Counted from the first letter of the stretch, positions 25,626-35,359 are shown. The stretch: 64,000 nt of DNA from Marinobacterium sp. LSUCC0821 (GCF_012848475.1 NZ_CP051666.1:1387501-1451500); one strand, 5' to 3'. Notes: a model not told the origin generated them from the letters alone. A program made the numbers and translations.

Positions 25626-26948
25626 ATGATCATGATCAAGCGAAATGAGTTTCGACCAGACCGCCTAGACCCTATGGAGACAGCCTCCATAGATGCGCTT
25701 CGTGCTGAACAACTTGAACGTCTTAAATGGAGCGTGCGCCACGCCTATGACAATGTCGCAATGTACAAGCGCCGCTTTGATGAGCAGGGTATTCACCCAG
25801 ACGATATTAAGAACCTAGATGATCTAGCAAAACTGCCGTTCACCACTAAGAGCGACCTGCGTGACCACTATCCCTATGGGATGTTTGCAACACCGATGGA
25901 GCAGATTGTTCGCCTCCACGCATCGAGTGGCACGACTGGGCAGCCAACGGTTGTGGGTTACACACAGAATGACATCGACACTTGGGCTGAATTAGTTGCG
26001 CGCTCTATTCGTGCTGCAGGCGGCAGACCTGGAGACAAGGTTCACGTCTCATATGGCTACGGTCTATTCACGGGGGGCCTAGGCGCACACTACGGTGCAG
26101 AGCGCTTAGGCTGTACAGTCATTCCAATGTCGGGTGGGCAGACTGAGAAGCAGGTTCGTCTGATCAAGGATTTTGATCCAGACATTATCATGGTGACCCC
26201 ATCGTACATGCTCAATATCGCAGATGAGATGGAGCGCCAGGGTGTTGATCCGCATACACTAAAACTTCGCCTCGGTATTTTTGGCGCAGAGCCATGGACC
26301 AACGATCTTCGTCTTGCGATGCAGAAGCGTCTCGATATGAAAGCGACAGATATCTATGGTCTTTCAGAAATCATGGGCCCTGGTGTTGCCCAAGAGTGTG
26401 GCGAGACTCAGGACGGGCCAACAGTTTGGGAAGATCACTTCTACCCAGAGATTATCGACCCGGAAACTGGCAAGGTTCTGCCAGATGGTGAGCTAGGTGA
26501 ACTTGTATTCACCACCTTAAGCAAAGAGGCGCTGCCAATGATCCGTTACCGCACGCGAGATCTGACACGTCTGCTACCAGGAACTGCGCGCCCAATGCGT
26601 CGTATCGATAAGATTACAGGCCGCTCAGATGACATGATGATTATTCGTGGCGTCAACGTCTTCCCTACTCAGATTGAGGAGGAGGTCGTGAAGGTTCCTG
26701 AGTTCTCTGAGAACTTTGAGATTCACCTGTACCGCTCTGGCAACTTAGACAGCATGACAGTTCATATCGAACTACGTCCAAGTTTTGCCCATTTGGGACA
26801 GGTAGAGATAGATAAACTAGTTGCTGATCTCAAGCACCACGTTAAATCGTCAGTCGGCATTAGCATTCAGGTGCTAGTCCGTGATCAGGGCTCTATAGCT
26901 CGCTCAGAGGGCAAAGCTAAGCGCGTCTACGACGAACGAAACAGTTAA
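25626..26948 (+). CDS. paaK: Phenylacetate-CoA ligase PaaK
   Basis: Activates phenylacetate with ATP and CoA, the committing step and source of the PaaX inducer. 440 residues, the usual length. N-terminal LKWSVRHAYDNVAMYKRRFDE is the PaaK signature. P-loop-like LHASSGTTGQPTVVGYT, then YGYGLFTGGLGAHYGAERLGCTVIPMSGG, DIYGLSEIMGPGVA, and C-terminal GRSDDMMIIRGVNVFPTQIE and AKRVYDER, where the catalytic Lys is expected. In operon with paaG; a 138-bp gap with its own candidate operator precedes paaA. Confidence 0.95.
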   Translation: MIMIKRNEFRPDRLDPMETASIDALRAEQLERLKWSVRHAYDNVAMYKRRFDEQGIHPDDIKNLDDLAKLPFTTKSDLRDHYPYGMFATPMEQIVRLHASSGTTGQPTVVGYTQNDIDTWAELVARSIRAAGGRPGDKVHVSYGYGLFTGGLGAHYGAERLGCTVIPMSGGQTEKQVRLIKDFDPDIIMVTPSYMLNIADEMERQGVDPHTLKLRLGIFGAEPWTNDLRLAMQKRLDMKATDIYGLSEIMGPGVAQECGETQDGPTVWEDHFYPEIIDPETGKVLPDGELGELVFTTLSKEALPMIRYRTRDLTRLLPGTARPMRRIDKITGRSDDMMIIRGVNVFPTQIEEEVVKVPEFSENFEIHLYRSGNLDSMTVHIELRPSFAHLGQVEIDKLVADLKHHVKSSVGISIQVLVRDQGSIARSEGKAKRVYDERNS

Positions 26949-26993
26949 TTCAGAGACACTCCAGACCTATGTGAGGAGTGTAACTGCGCTTTA

Positions 26994-27038
26994 TTATGAT
27001 ACAAAAATTATAAATTAATTTTATTTAAGGTATCATAA
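26994..27038. promoter_or_regulatory. Candidate PaaX operator before paaA (TTATGATAC-N27-GTATCATAA)
   Basis: A perfect 9-bp inverted repeat: TTATGATAC at 26994-27002 and GTATCATAA at 27030-27038, with a 27-bp AT-rich spacer. The inner five bases and the spacer length match the element before paaG. It lies 49 bp upstream of the paaA ATG, so a bound repressor would cover or sit near the promoter. Intervals of about three helical turns between arm centres put both half-sites on a similar face. Confidence 0.6.
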
Positions 27039-27086
27039 CTACGAATTAGGCAGCACGGCTGCAGGAAATAAAATAGGGGAACACCA

Positions 27087-28076
27087 ATGTACGCACAGAT
27101 GGTTGAGACCGGAGTTAAAAGCGTTAAAAACATCAATGAGATGTCTGAAAACGAGCGCCTCTTTCAAGAGAAGGTAGATGCGGAGATCAAAATCGAGGCC
27201 AAAAACTGGATGCCAGAGGCCTACCGCAAAACCTTGATTCGCCAGATCTCTCAGCATGCGCACTCTGAAATTGTTGGCATGCTTCCAGAGGGCAACTGGG
27301 TTACCCGTGCACCTACGCTAAAGCGCAAACTGCAGTTGATGGCCAAGATTCAAGATGAGGGTGGCCACGGTCTTTACCTCTACAGCGCAATGGAGACCTT
27401 GGGGGCAGATCGTGATGAAGAGGTCGCAAAACTGCATGACGGCCGCGCTAAATACTCAAGCATCTTCAACTACCCAACATTGAGCTGGGCTGACATGGGT
27501 ACCATTGGCTGGCTAGTTGATGGGGCTGCGATTGTTAACCAGGTTGTCTTGCAGCGCACCTCATACGGCCCCTACTCCCGCGCCATGATTCGAATCTGTA
27601 AAGAGGAGAGTTTCCATCAACGTCAGGGCTATGAAATCCTACTTCACATGATGCGAGAGGGCACAGATGAGCAGCGTGAGATGGTACAAGACTCTATTAA
27701 TCGTTTCTGGTGGCCTGTTTTGATGATGTTTGGCCCTAGTGATGCCGACTCACCAAACAGTGCTCAATCGATGGCGTGGAAGATCAAACGTCACTCGAAT
27801 GACGATTTGCGTCAACGCTTCATTGACCAGACTATCCCACAGCTGCAGATCTTAGGCTGCACCGTACCCGACCCTGATCTCAAGTTTAATGAAGAGACTG
27901 GCCACTGGGAGTTTGGTGAAATCGACTGGTCTGAATTCTACGAGGTACTAAAAGGCAACGGCCCTTGTAATGAGGAGCGTATTGCCACACGTCGCACCGC
28001 TATTGATGAAGGTGCATGGGTGCGTGAAGCCGCTGTTGCTTACGCGAATAAGAAAAAAGCGCGCGCTGCCGCATAA
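27087..28076 (+). CDS. paaA: 1,2-phenylacetyl-CoA epoxidase, catalytic subunit PaaA
   Basis: Catalytic alpha subunit of the multicomponent di-iron monooxygenase that epoxidises phenylacetyl-CoA. 329 residues. Ferritin-like di-iron residues are visible in [21 protein letters not shown] (Glu and ExxH-type) and [21 protein letters not shown] (E..H). [27 protein letters not shown] is a PaaA hallmark. First gene of paaABCDE, downstream of the perfect inverted repeat. Ribosome-binding site AGGGGA. Confidence 0.97.
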   Translation: MYAQMVETGVKSVKNINEMSENERLFQEKVDAEIKIEAKNWMPEAYRKTLIRQISQHAHSEIVGMLPEGNWVTRAPTLKRKLQLMAKIQDEGGHGLYLYSAMETLGADRDEEVAKLHDGRAKYSSIFNYPTLSWADMGTIGWLVDGAAIVNQVVLQRTSYGPYSRAMIRICKEESFHQRQGYEILLHMMREGTDEQREMVQDSINRFWWPVLMMFGPSDADSPNSAQSMAWKIKRHSNDDLRQRFIDQTIPQLQILGCTVPDPDLKFNEETGHWEFGEIDWSEFYEVLKGNGPCNEERIATRRTAIDEGAWVREAAVAYANKKKARAAA

Positions 28077-28091
28077 CTCGAGGTTAATCAA

Positions 28092-28373
28092 ATGTCACAG
28101 TGGACTCTATTTGAAGTATTTGTGCGCAGTAAGCACGGTTTGAACCATAAGCATGTTGGTAGCGTTCACGCTGCCGATGCAGAGATGGCGATCGAGAGCG
28201 CTCGCGATTTATACACTCGCCGCAGCGAAGGGGTAAGCATCTGGGTTGTACCCTCTGCTTCAATCACAGCAACCGCAAGCGATGAGAAGGATGCACTATT
28301 CGATCCTGCAGATGACAAAGTTTACCGTCACGCAAGCTTCTACGAGCTGCCAGACGAAGTTGGACATATGTGA
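28092..28373 (+). CDS. paaB: 1,2-phenylacetyl-CoA epoxidase subunit PaaB
   Basis: Small accessory subunit that bridges PaaAC heterodimers; it has no metal site. 93 residues, starting SQWTLFEVFVRSKHGLNHKHVGSVHAADAEMAIESARDLYTRR, the conserved PaaB core, followed by VWVVP-like IWVVPSASI and the C-terminal YRHASFYELPDEVGHM. Lies 15 bp after paaA and 9 bp before paaC. Confidence 0.96.
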   Translation: MSQWTLFEVFVRSKHGLNHKHVGSVHAADAEMAIESARDLYTRRSEGVSIWVVPSASITATASDEKDALFDPADDKVYRHASFYELPDEVGHM

Positions 28374-28382
28374 GGCAATAGC

Positions 28383-29129
28383 ATGACTCGATATGACAAC
28401 CTTACAGAACTGCTTCTTACCCTAGGCGATAGCGCCATGGTGCAAGCACAACGCCTATGTGAACTTGTCGGCAAAGCTCCAGCGCTTGAAGAGGAAGTGG
28501 CACTAATGAATGTCGGCCTCGACCTCGTCGGGCAAGCACGTAACTGGCTTGAATATGCTGCAGAACGTATCGACGATGGGCGCAATGCGGACGATCTAGT
28601 ATTTCGACGTGATGAGCGTGCCTACCGCAATTTATTAATTGTCGAACAACCGAACGGCGATTTTGCCATGGTCATGGCCAAACAGTTTCTTTTTGATGCC
28701 TGGCACTATCAGGTACTTGCACACCTAGCCAACCATGCAGAAGCGCAGATCGCTGCAATCGCTAAGAAGTCGATCAAAGAGGTGGAGTATCACCTTCGCC
28801 GCTCTTCAGAGTGGGTGCGTCGTCTAGGGGACGGTACCGATGAGAGCCATCAGCGCATGCAGACAGCGATTGATAAAATTTGGCGTTTCAGTTTTGAACT
28901 GGCTGATAGCGCCGAAGTGCTGACAAATGAGATACCTGAGGGCGATTCAATTTGCAGCAGTTGGCATACAACGGTGGCGAATGTATTAAACGAAAGCACT
29001 CTCAGTGAGCCAGCACCAGCATCGGCCATCTACCTCAGCGGCCACACAGGCATGCATAGTGAGCACCTAGGATTGTTGCTTGCAGAGATGCAATTCCTGC
29101 CAAGGGCTTACCCAGATGCCAACTGGTAA
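28383..29129 (+). CDS. paaC: 1,2-phenylacetyl-CoA epoxidase, structural subunit PaaC
   Basis: Ferritin-like partner of PaaA that lacks the full di-iron site and gives structural support. 248 residues. ALMNVGLDLVGQARNWLEYAAE and FDAWHYQVLAHLANHAEAQIAAIAKKSIKEVEYHLRRSSEWVRRLGDGTDESH are typical, as is the C-terminal GMHSEHLGLLLAEMQFLPRAYPDANW. The paaD ATG lies inside its last codons (14-nt overlap). Confidence 0.96.
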   Translation: MTRYDNLTELLLTLGDSAMVQAQRLCELVGKAPALEEEVALMNVGLDLVGQARNWLEYAAERIDDGRNADDLVFRRDERAYRNLLIVEQPNGDFAMVMAKQFLFDAWHYQVLAHLANHAEAQIAAIAKKSIKEVEYHLRRSSEWVRRLGDGTDESHQRMQTAIDKIWRFSFELADSAEVLTNEIPEGDSICSSWHTTVANVLNESTLSEPAPASAIYLSGHTGMHSEHLGLLLAEMQFLPRAYPDANW

Positions 29130-29649
29130 TCTCATCACATCCGATCTAAATGCACGAGAAGGGGGTGCGAGCGACCTAGCACGCGCCCGCGATGTATTGG
29201 ATCAAGTGATGGACCCAGAGGTCCCAGTTGTCAGTGTGACAGACCTTGGGATTGTGCGTGAAATAGATTGGCGAGAAGGTCACCTGTTTGTAGCGATCAC
29301 ACCCACCTACTCTGGATGTCCGGCAACAGAGTTTATTGAGAGCTCTGTCCGCGATGCACTTATCGAAGCAGGATTTGCCGCACCAAATATTGAGCAACGC
29401 CTAGACCCAGCCTGGACAACAGACTGGATTACCGAACAGGGACGCCAGCGTCTGAAAGCATACGGAATTGCACCCCCTGTTGGCAGCGCCAGCAAGCCGA
29501 GACTTCCTGGTGAAGCACTCACTGTTGAGTGTCCGAACTGCGGTAGCACAGCAACCGAAGAGATTACCGAATTTGGTTCTACAGCCTGCAAAGCACTCTA
29601 CCGCTGCACAGACTGTTTAGAACCCTTTGACTACTTTAAGTGCATTTAG
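29116..29649 (+). CDS. paaD: PaaD, DUF59/MIP18-type Fe-S maturation factor for the epoxidase
   Basis: Thought to help assemble or repair the Fe-S or di-iron centre of the PaaABCE complex. 177 residues from the ATG at 29116, which has AAGGG nine bases upstream; a TTG at 29080 is the longer alternative. The DUF59 domain shows LDQVMDPEVPVVSVTDLGIVRE and TPTYSGCPATEFIE (conserved Cys). A C-terminal zinc-ribbon-like part has CPNCGS and YRCTDCLEPFDYFKC, which is the PaaD version of the family. Confidence 0.94.
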   Translation: MPTGNLITSDLNAREGGASDLARARDVLDQVMDPEVPVVSVTDLGIVREIDWREGHLFVAITPTYSGCPATEFIESSVRDALIEAGFAAPNIEQRLDPAWTTDWITEQGRQRLKAYGIAPPVGSASKPRLPGEALTVECPNCGSTATEEITEFGSTACKALYRCTDCLEPFDYFKCI

Positions 29650-29671
29650 CACAGCCTAACGGAGAGATGTG

Positions 29672-30748
29672 ATGAGCCATTTTCACACCCTAACTGTTTC
29701 AGAACTTCGCCAAGAGACACGCGACTCTGTCTCAATTGTATTGGACATTCCTAAAGATCTGACTGAGAAGTTTCAGTTTCATCCTGGCCAATATCTCACA
29801 GTAAAGTGTGATATCGATGGCGAGGAGGTGCGACGCTCCTATTCTATCTGCAGTGGTTTAGGCGATGATGAGGTTCGTATAGGCGTAAAACGCGTGGTAG
29901 GTGGACTCTTCTCAAACTACGCAAATGACGTGCTAGCGGTGGGCGACTCATTAGAGGTTATGGAACCTGCCGGTCACTTTTATATTGAGCTAGACCCAAC
30001 CCGCCAGAGCAACTACCTAATGGTTGCAGCCGGGAGTGGGGTAACACCTATACTCTCACAAATCAAAAGCATCCTGCGTGCAGAACCGTTAAGTCAAATC
30101 ACGCTTATCTATGGCAATCGCGCCACCTCTTCAACGATGTTCCGCGACCAACTAGAAGATCTCAAGAACAGCTACATGGGTCGACTAAACTTGATCTTTG
30201 TATTTAGCCGCGAACAGCAGGATATAGACCTTTACAACGGCCATATCGATGCAGACAAATGTCGCTCTCTATTTAAGCGCTGGATTGATGCCAAAAACCT
30301 CACTGCGGCATTTATTTGCGGACCGCAAAGCATGACGGAGACCGTCTCTGAGGAGCTAATAGCAGCCGGAACAGATAAAGAGCGTGTTCACTTTGAACTC
30401 TTTGGCACGACAGCAGATGCAGGCAAAGCCGCCGCGCGTGCTGAAGCAGCAGCAAGAGCTACCCACGTCTCTGAGATCCAGATTATTCGTGATGGCCACA
30501 GTCGCACATTCGAGCTGGCTCAAAATAGCCAAAACCTACTTGATGCTGGTAATGAGCAAGGGGCAGAGCTTCCTTACTCATGTAAAGCAGGCGTCTGCTC
30601 AACATGTAAATGTAAGGTAATCGAGGGTGAGGTTGAGATGGATGTGAGCCTCGGACTTGAAGATTACGAAGTAAAAGCAGGTTACATACTCTCGTGTCAG
30701 TCCTACCCTATTTCCGATCGTGTCGTTCTCGATTTCGACGAAATTTAA
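29672..30748 (+). CDS. paaE: 1,2-phenylacetyl-CoA epoxidase reductase PaaE
   Basis: NADPH-dependent flavin reductase that feeds electrons to PaaAC. 358 residues from ATG 29672 with GGAGA upstream (a GTG at 29669 directly precedes it). Order: FAD-binding domain (RRSYSICSG near 53-61), NAD(P)-binding domain (VAAGSGVTPILSQIKS), then an Ala-rich linker, then a plant-type [2Fe-2S] ferredoxin at the C-terminus with cysteines in PYSCKAGVCSTCKCKV and LSCQSYP. As the only class-compatible reductase in the window it is also a candidate partner for the Rieske hydroxylase at 48-49.8 kb, though that is speculative. Confidence 0.95.
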   Translation: MSHFHTLTVSELRQETRDSVSIVLDIPKDLTEKFQFHPGQYLTVKCDIDGEEVRRSYSICSGLGDDEVRIGVKRVVGGLFSNYANDVLAVGDSLEVMEPAGHFYIELDPTRQSNYLMVAAGSGVTPILSQIKSILRAEPLSQITLIYGNRATSSTMFRDQLEDLKNSYMGRLNLIFVFSREQQDIDLYNGHIDADKCRSLFKRWIDAKNLTAAFICGPQSMTETVSEELIAAGTDKERVHFELFGTTADAGKAAARAEAAARATHVSEIQIIRDGHSRTFELAQNSQNLLDAGNEQGAELPYSCKAGVCSTCKCKVIEGEVEMDVSLGLEDYEVKAGYILSCQSYPISDRVVLDFDEI

Positions 30749-30777
30749 GCGTTTAAAATTAGAATAAGGTATCAGCA

Positions 30778-32829
30778 ATGTCAGCAAAGCCAACACTACA
30801 GAGTTTTATTGCCGGCGAATGGATCGGACAAACTGCAGACAAAACTTTGACCAGTGCTATCAATGGTAAAGCGGTTTTCCACACCCATGCAGAGCAGTTG
30901 GATTTTGGACGCTCTCTCGATTTCGCACACTCAAAGGGTCGCAAGTCGTTACTGGCCTTGGATTTCCAAAGTCGTGCTTCGACATTGAGAGCACTAGGTA
31001 AATACCTTATTGATAACAAAGAGAGTCTCTACGCAATCTCTCATCACACGGGTGCGACCCGGACTGATAGCTGGATTGATATAGAGGGAGGTGTAGCTAC
31101 ACTCTTTGCCTACGCTAGTATGGGCCGCAACAATCTGCCTTCGGGTAATGTGCTCCATGAAGGAGCAGCAACACAGCTGGGCAAACAGGGGCAGTTCTTT
31201 GGCAGCCATATTCTTGTGCCTCGCCAAGGCGTTGCAGTACATATCAACGCTTTCAACTTCCCAATTTGGGGGATGTTAGAGAAGTTCGCACCTAACTTTT
31301 TAGCTGGGATGCCATGCATTGTTAAACCTGCCTCACAAACAAGTTACCTGACTGAAGCGTGCGTGCGTTTGATGGCGCAGTCAGGATTGCTGCCTGAAGG
31401 TGCTCTGCAATTAGTGATCGGCTCTACCGGTGACCTATTAAATCGCCTTGATAGCCAAGACGTAGTTACCTTCACAGGGTCTGCATCAACGGCCAACATG
31501 CTGCGTGCAACTCCTAACCTTCTTAATAATGCGATCCCATTCAATGCAGAAGCTGACTCGCTGAACTGTGCCATGCTTGCAGAGGATGTGACGCCCGACG
31601 ATGTCGAGTTCGACCTCTTTATTAAAGAGGTTGCCCGCGAGATGACCGTCAAAGCGGGTCAAAAATGTACGGCTATTCGTCGAATCCTGGTTCCAGAAAA
31701 CCTAGTCGATGCAGTGAGCGAAAAACTCTCAGCTCGTCTAGCGAAAGTCACAGTAGGCGACCCAACTATCGAAGGAGTTCGCATGGGCGCTCTCGCTTCG
31801 ATGGATCAACAGCGCGATGTTGCTGAGAAATTAGAAGCATTGAAAGCGAGTTCCGAAGTTCTCTTTGGTCGTGGCACTGAGTACTCGGCCCAAGGAGATG
31901 GAACCGATAAAGGTGCTTTCTTTGAACCCACCTTGCTGTTGAATAGTTCACCCGACCAAGAGGGCGGTGCACACGACATTGAAGCCTTCGGACCTGTCAG
32001 CACAATCATGCCTTACCGTGACAGCGCACACGCGCTTGCTCTTGCAGCACGTGGTAAAGGCTCTCTAGTGACTACTTTGGTAACCAAATCACCTGAGATC
32101 GCTGCTGAAGTGGTACCTGCAATGGCAGTTTGGCATGGCCGCGTTCACATTCTTGATGAGGCTTCATCTAAGGAGTCTACCGGTCATGGTTCGCCACTAC
32201 CTATGCTGAAACATGGTGGCCCTGGTCGTGCTGGTGGCGGTGAAGAGCTGGGCGGCATTCAGGGTGTAAAACACTATATGCAACGCAGCGCCATCCAAGG
32301 TTCACCCACCATGCTTACGGCAGTGACAGGCGAGTTCATCCGTGGCGCTAAGACAATTGACAACCCTATTCATCCGTTCCGTTTCCACTTTGATGAATTG
32401 CAGATTGGACAGTCACTGCTAACCCATCGTCGCACCGTCACTGAAGCTGACATCGTCAACTTTGGCTGCCTCTCAGGTGACCACTTCTACATGCACTTTG
32501 ATGAGCAAGCTGCCTGCGACTCGATGTTTGAGAAGCGTATCGCGCATGGCTACTTTGTACTCTCTGCGGCAGCAGGACTTTTCGTGGATCCAGGTGTTGG
32601 CCCTGTGCTGGCAAACTACGGCTTGGATACACTACGTTTTGTAAATCCAGTCGCTATCGGTGACACCATCCAAGCTCGCCTCACCTGTAAGACCAAAATT
32701 GATCAGGGTAAACAGAGCCCTAAAGGGGATCCGCACGGGGTTGTATCTTGGGATGTGGAGGTGACGAACCAACATGGCGAGTTAGTTGCGAGCTACGACA
32801 TTCTTACTCTGGTTCAGAAATCCAGCTAA
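30778..32829 (+). CDS. paaZ: Bifunctional oxepin-CoA hydrolase/3-oxo-5,6-dehydrosuberyl-CoA semialdehyde dehydrogenase PaaZ
   Basis: Opens the oxepin ring and oxidises the resulting aldehyde. 683 residues. N-terminal aldehyde dehydrogenase domain (about 1-515) with nucleophile C297 in [11 protein letters not shown] and [17 protein letters not shown]-terminal MaoC-like hot-dog hydratase (about 525-683) with [17 protein letters not shown] holding the catalytic Asp/His. Both active sites look intact, so ring opening and oxidation should proceed without a separate hydrolase. It lies 29 bp after paaE. paaF, paaH and paaJ, needed to finish the pathway, are not in the window. Confidence 0.96.
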   Translation: MSAKPTLQSFIAGEWIGQTADKTLTSAINGKAVFHTHAEQLDFGRSLDFAHSKGRKSLLALDFQSRASTLRALGKYLIDNKESLYAISHHTGATRTDSWIDIEGGVATLFAYASMGRNNLPSGNVLHEGAATQLGKQGQFFGSHILVPRQGVAVHINAFNFPIWGMLEKFAPNFLAGMPCIVKPASQTSYLTEACVRLMAQSGLLPEGALQLVIGSTGDLLNRLDSQDVVTFTGSASTANMLRATPNLLNNAIPFNAEADSLNCAMLAEDVTPDDVEFDLFIKEVAREMTVKAGQKCTAIRRILVPENLVDAVSEKLSARLAKVTVGDPTIEGVRMGALASMDQQRDVAEKLEALKASSEVLFGRGTEYSAQGDGTDKGAFFEPTLLLNSSPDQEGGAHDIEAFGPVSTIMPYRDSAHALALAARGKGSLVTTLVTKSPEIAAEVVPAMAVWHGRVHILDEASSKESTGHGSPLPMLKHGGPGRAGGGEELGGIQGVKHYMQRSAIQGSPTMLTAVTGEFIRGAKTIDNPIHPFRFHFDELQIGQSLLTHRRTVTEADIVNFGCLSGDHFYMHFDEQAACDSMFEKRIAHGYFVLSAAAGLFVDPGVGPVLANYGLDTLRFVNPVAIGDTIQARLTCKTKIDQGKQSPKGDPHGVVSWDVEVTNQHGELVASYDILTLVQKSS

Positions 32830-32857
32830 TACCAAGGTCGTAGAAAACCAGATAATA

Positions 32858-32888
32858 GTTGTGCTATACAACAATATTATAGTACAAC
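32858..32888. promoter_or_regulatory. Inverted repeat upstream of the DUF3237-TRAP operon
   Basis: GTTGTGCTATA (32858-32868) and TATAGTACAAC (32878-32888) match as an inverted repeat at 10 of 11 positions with a 9-bp spacer. It lies about 50 bp upstream of the DUF3237 start, in the gap after paaZ. The size fits a dimeric regulator site (TetR/GntR-like), but no regulator gene of that class is adjacent. Confidence 0.5.
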
Positions 32889-32939
32889 ATTGCTTAAAAC
32901 AGGTAGACTGTCGAAAACAATTAAAAGATACAGACCCAA

Positions 32940-33398
32940 GTGAAAGCACCCGAATTAAAACCCTTCGCAACGCTGAAGGTTGAGATTGCGCCGGCACAAG
33001 AGATCGGCGCCACACAGTTTGGCCAGCGACGTGTCATCCCAATTACGGGTGGTACCGTCACAGGTGATGGCTGGAGTGGCAAAGTGCTGCCTGGCGGTGC
33101 TGACTTTCAACTGATTCTTTCTCCTCGCCTATTCGAACTTGATGCGCGCTATGTCATCGAGACCGATGAGGGCGAAACCATCTTTATTCAAAACCGTGCA
33201 GTGCGAGCAGCGAGTGAAGAGGCCACAGCTAAAATCATCAATGGCCAGCCTGTTGATCCATCCGAAGTCTACTTCCGCTGTACACCCATTTTAGAGACCT
33301 CTTCAGAGCGCTTTAGCTGGGTTACAGAACGACTATTTATCGGTACCGGCATTCGCCGTCCAAACTGCGTTGAGTTGCAGTTCTTTGAAGTTTGTTAA
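32940..33398 (+). CDS. DUF3237 family protein
   Basis: 152 residues from a GTG start. DUF3237 proteins are small beta-barrel-like cytoplasmic proteins of unknown function, often beside aromatic-degradation or uptake genes. Core visible here: FGQRRVIPITGGTVTGDGWSGKVLPGGADFQLI, then RYVIETDEGETIFIQNRAVR and the C-terminal RPNCVELQFFEV. No signal peptide. Directly upstream of TRAP transporter genes (15 bp), so it is probably made with them and may act on the imported compound. Confidence 0.85.
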   Translation: MKAPELKPFATLKVEIAPAQEIGATQFGQRRVIPITGGTVTGDGWSGKVLPGGADFQLILSPRLFELDARYVIETDEGETIFIQNRAVRAASEEATAKIINGQPVDPSEVYFRCTPILETSSERFSWVTERLFIGTGIRRPNCVELQFFEVC

Positions 33399-33413
33399 TT
33401 ACGGAGATTTATC

Positions 33414-33926
33414 GTGACACGTGCAGAGTGGTTCGATTCCCACTATCCAGAAAAGGGTCCAATTCGCTGGGTAGCATTTAGTTTAGAAGTAATTGCAGCT
33501 TCCGGGCTCTTTTTTCTTATGGTACTTACCTGTGTCGATGTGGGTGGTCGATACCTATTCAGCAATGCAGTAGATGGTGCTGTTGAAATTACTCAAATCG
33601 GCCTCGCAATTATTATCTTTGCAGAGATGCCCGTTGTGACCTGGCGCGGCGGACATGTTCTCGTCGATCTACTCGACTCAATCCTTGGCGCTGCGATGGT
33701 AAAAGTATTATCCCTTTTTGCCGCGCTGATGATCTCAACATCCCTATATGTTGTTGCTATTCGTATTTGGGAGCTGGCAGAACGCAAGCTTCGTCGTGGG
33801 GAGGTAACTGAGTTCCTAGAGTTACCGGTTGCATACATCATCCAGTACATTGCAATCATGAGCTGGTTCACCGCACTGGGTATGATTACCTATGGCATCT
33901 ACCGCATTATTAAAGATAAGAAGTAA
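33414..33926 (+). CDS. TRAP transporter small permease (DctQ type)
   Basis: 170 residues, GTG start with GGAGAT upstream. Four hydrophobic segments (about 24-44, 57-75, 93-115, 137-160) with the family motif VDVGGRYLFSNAVDGAVEITQ. DctQ pairs with the large permease to form the membrane part of a Na+-coupled, binding-protein-dependent importer. It lies 11 bp upstream of the large permease gene. Confidence 0.92.
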   Translation: MTRAEWFDSHYPEKGPIRWVAFSLEVIAASGLFFLMVLTCVDVGGRYLFSNAVDGAVEITQIGLAIIIFAEMPVVTWRGGHVLVDLLDSILGAAMVKVLSLFAALMISTSLYVVAIRIWELAERKLRRGEVTEFLELPVAYIIQYIAIMSWFTALGMITYGIYRIIKDKK

Positions 33927-33937
33927 GGAGTAAGAGA

Positions 33938-35266
33938 GTGACTGCCGTTATTATTGGTTTTGCCGTTGTTCTACTTCTCATTCTAGTAGTACGTATGCCA
34001 ATCGCCTTTGCCATGGCGATAGTTGGATTCTTTGGCTTTGCAGCTCTGCAAGGCCTCTCATTTGATAACTTTGCTGATTTCCGTTGGACAGCATCTTTGA
34101 CACTAGCTTCAAACCGAGTGATCGAAACTGCGCAAGAGTACAGCCTTTCGGTTGTTCCACTGTTCATATTGATGGGTAACTTCGTCACCCGATCGGGTCT
34201 TTCGCAAGAGCTCTACAATGCGGCATACACCTTCCTAGGACACCGTCGTGGCGGTCTAGCAATGTCGACTGTCGTAGCTTGTGGTGGTTTCTCAGCGATC
34301 TGTGGTTCAAGTCTTGCTACCTCTGCAACCATGGCGAAGGTGGCACTACCACCAATGCGTAAATTTGGTTATGCAGACTCGCTAGCCACTGCATCGATTG
34401 CAGCAGGTGGTACCTTAGGTATCCTGATTCCACCATCGGTTATCTTGGTAATCTACGGCCTTCTAACCGAGAGCAGTATTCGCGAACTATTTGCAGCAGG
34501 CTTCTTACCTGGCCTTCTGGGAATCGTGCTCTACATGATTGCAGTGCGCTGGGTTGTTATGCGAAACCCTGCATCAGGTCCTGCCGGCGAGAAATCCACT
34601 TGGCAAGAGCGTATTAATGCAATCAAAGGCATCTGGGGCGTACTGCTACTTTTCACAATTGTAATGGGCGGTATCTACGCGGGCGTATTTACACCGACAG
34701 AAGCTGCAGGCATCGGTGCATCGGGTGCATTCTTGATTGCCCTATTCCGCCGTCGCTTGACGCTAGCGCGCACCTTTGAGGTTCTTGCCGACACTGCACG
34801 CACTTCAGCGATGCTATTCGCCGTCATTATTGGCGCACTTATCTTTTCTGACTTTATTAACCGTGCAGGCCTACCAACTTGGTTGCTTGAATTTGTCCAG
34901 TCACTGGACGTATCACCTATGGTGGTTATTCTTGTGATTCTTGGCATCTACATCCTTCTCGGGATGGTGTTTGAAAGTCTTTCAATGTTGCTACTAACCG
35001 TGCCTGTTTTCTATCCACTAGTGCAGAGCCTTGGCTTTGACCTAGTGTGGTTCGGGATCGTTGTAGTGGTAGTCACTGAAATATCATTAATTACGCCACC
35101 GGTTGGCATGAACGTATTTGTTCTCAGTGCGGTACTTAAAGATGTCCGCACAGGAACAATATTTAAAGGGGTTACCCCATTCTGGTGTGCCGATATCGTC
35201 CGTCTAGCACTGATTGTATTCGTTGCACAGATAACCCTATTCCTTCCGCAGTTGCTCTACAGTTAA
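33938..35266 (+). CDS. TRAP transporter large permease (DctM type)
   Basis: 442 residues, GTG start preceded by AAGGAG. About twelve hydrophobic segments. Typical DctM motifs: VRMPIAFAMAIVGFFGFAALQG, VPLFILMGNFVTRSGLS, AGGTLGILIPPSVILVIYGLLTE and TPTEAAGIGASGAF. Forms the substrate channel with DctQ. A hairpin in the 93-bp gap before the binding-protein gene may allow differential expression. Confidence 0.93.
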   Translation: MTAVIIGFAVVLLLILVVRMPIAFAMAIVGFFGFAALQGLSFDNFADFRWTASLTLASNRVIETAQEYSLSVVPLFILMGNFVTRSGLSQELYNAAYTFLGHRRGGLAMSTVVACGGFSAICGSSLATSATMAKVALPPMRKFGYADSLATASIAAGGTLGILIPPSVILVIYGLLTESSIRELFAAGFLPGLLGIVLYMIAVRWVVMRNPASGPAGEKSTWQERINAIKGIWGVLLLFTIVMGGIYAGVFTPTEAAGIGASGAFLIALFRRRLTLARTFEVLADTARTSAMLFAVIIGALIFSDFINRAGLPTWLLEFVQSLDVSPMVVILVILGIYILLGMVFESLSMLLLTVPVFYPLVQSLGFDLVWFGIVVVVVTEISLITPPVGMNVFVLSAVLKDVRTGTIFKGVTPFWCADIVRLALIVFVAQITLFLPQLLYS

Positions 35267-35286
35267 GCTACTGCGACTAAGGTATG

Positions 35287-35315
35287 GTAGAAGTTGACGT
35301 CCAGTTTGCTTCTAC
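35287..35315 (+). promoter_or_regulatory. Hairpin between dctM and dctP genes
   Basis: GTAGAAG (35287-35293) pairs with CTTCTAC (35309-35315) over a 15-nt loop, without a T-run. In binding-protein-dependent transporters such intercistronic hairpins commonly protect or process the message so that the binding protein outnumbers the permease. Here that role is inferred. Confidence 0.4.
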
Positions 35316-35359
35316 TAGTGACACGATAAAAATAATCTCAAAACTGAGGACCTAGAGTA

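Noticed and set aside
30750-30777. GGTATCA before paaZ as a third PaaX operator
   Set aside because: Only one half-site is present and there is no GATAC 27 bp upstream; paaZ is close enough to paaE to be in the same transcript.
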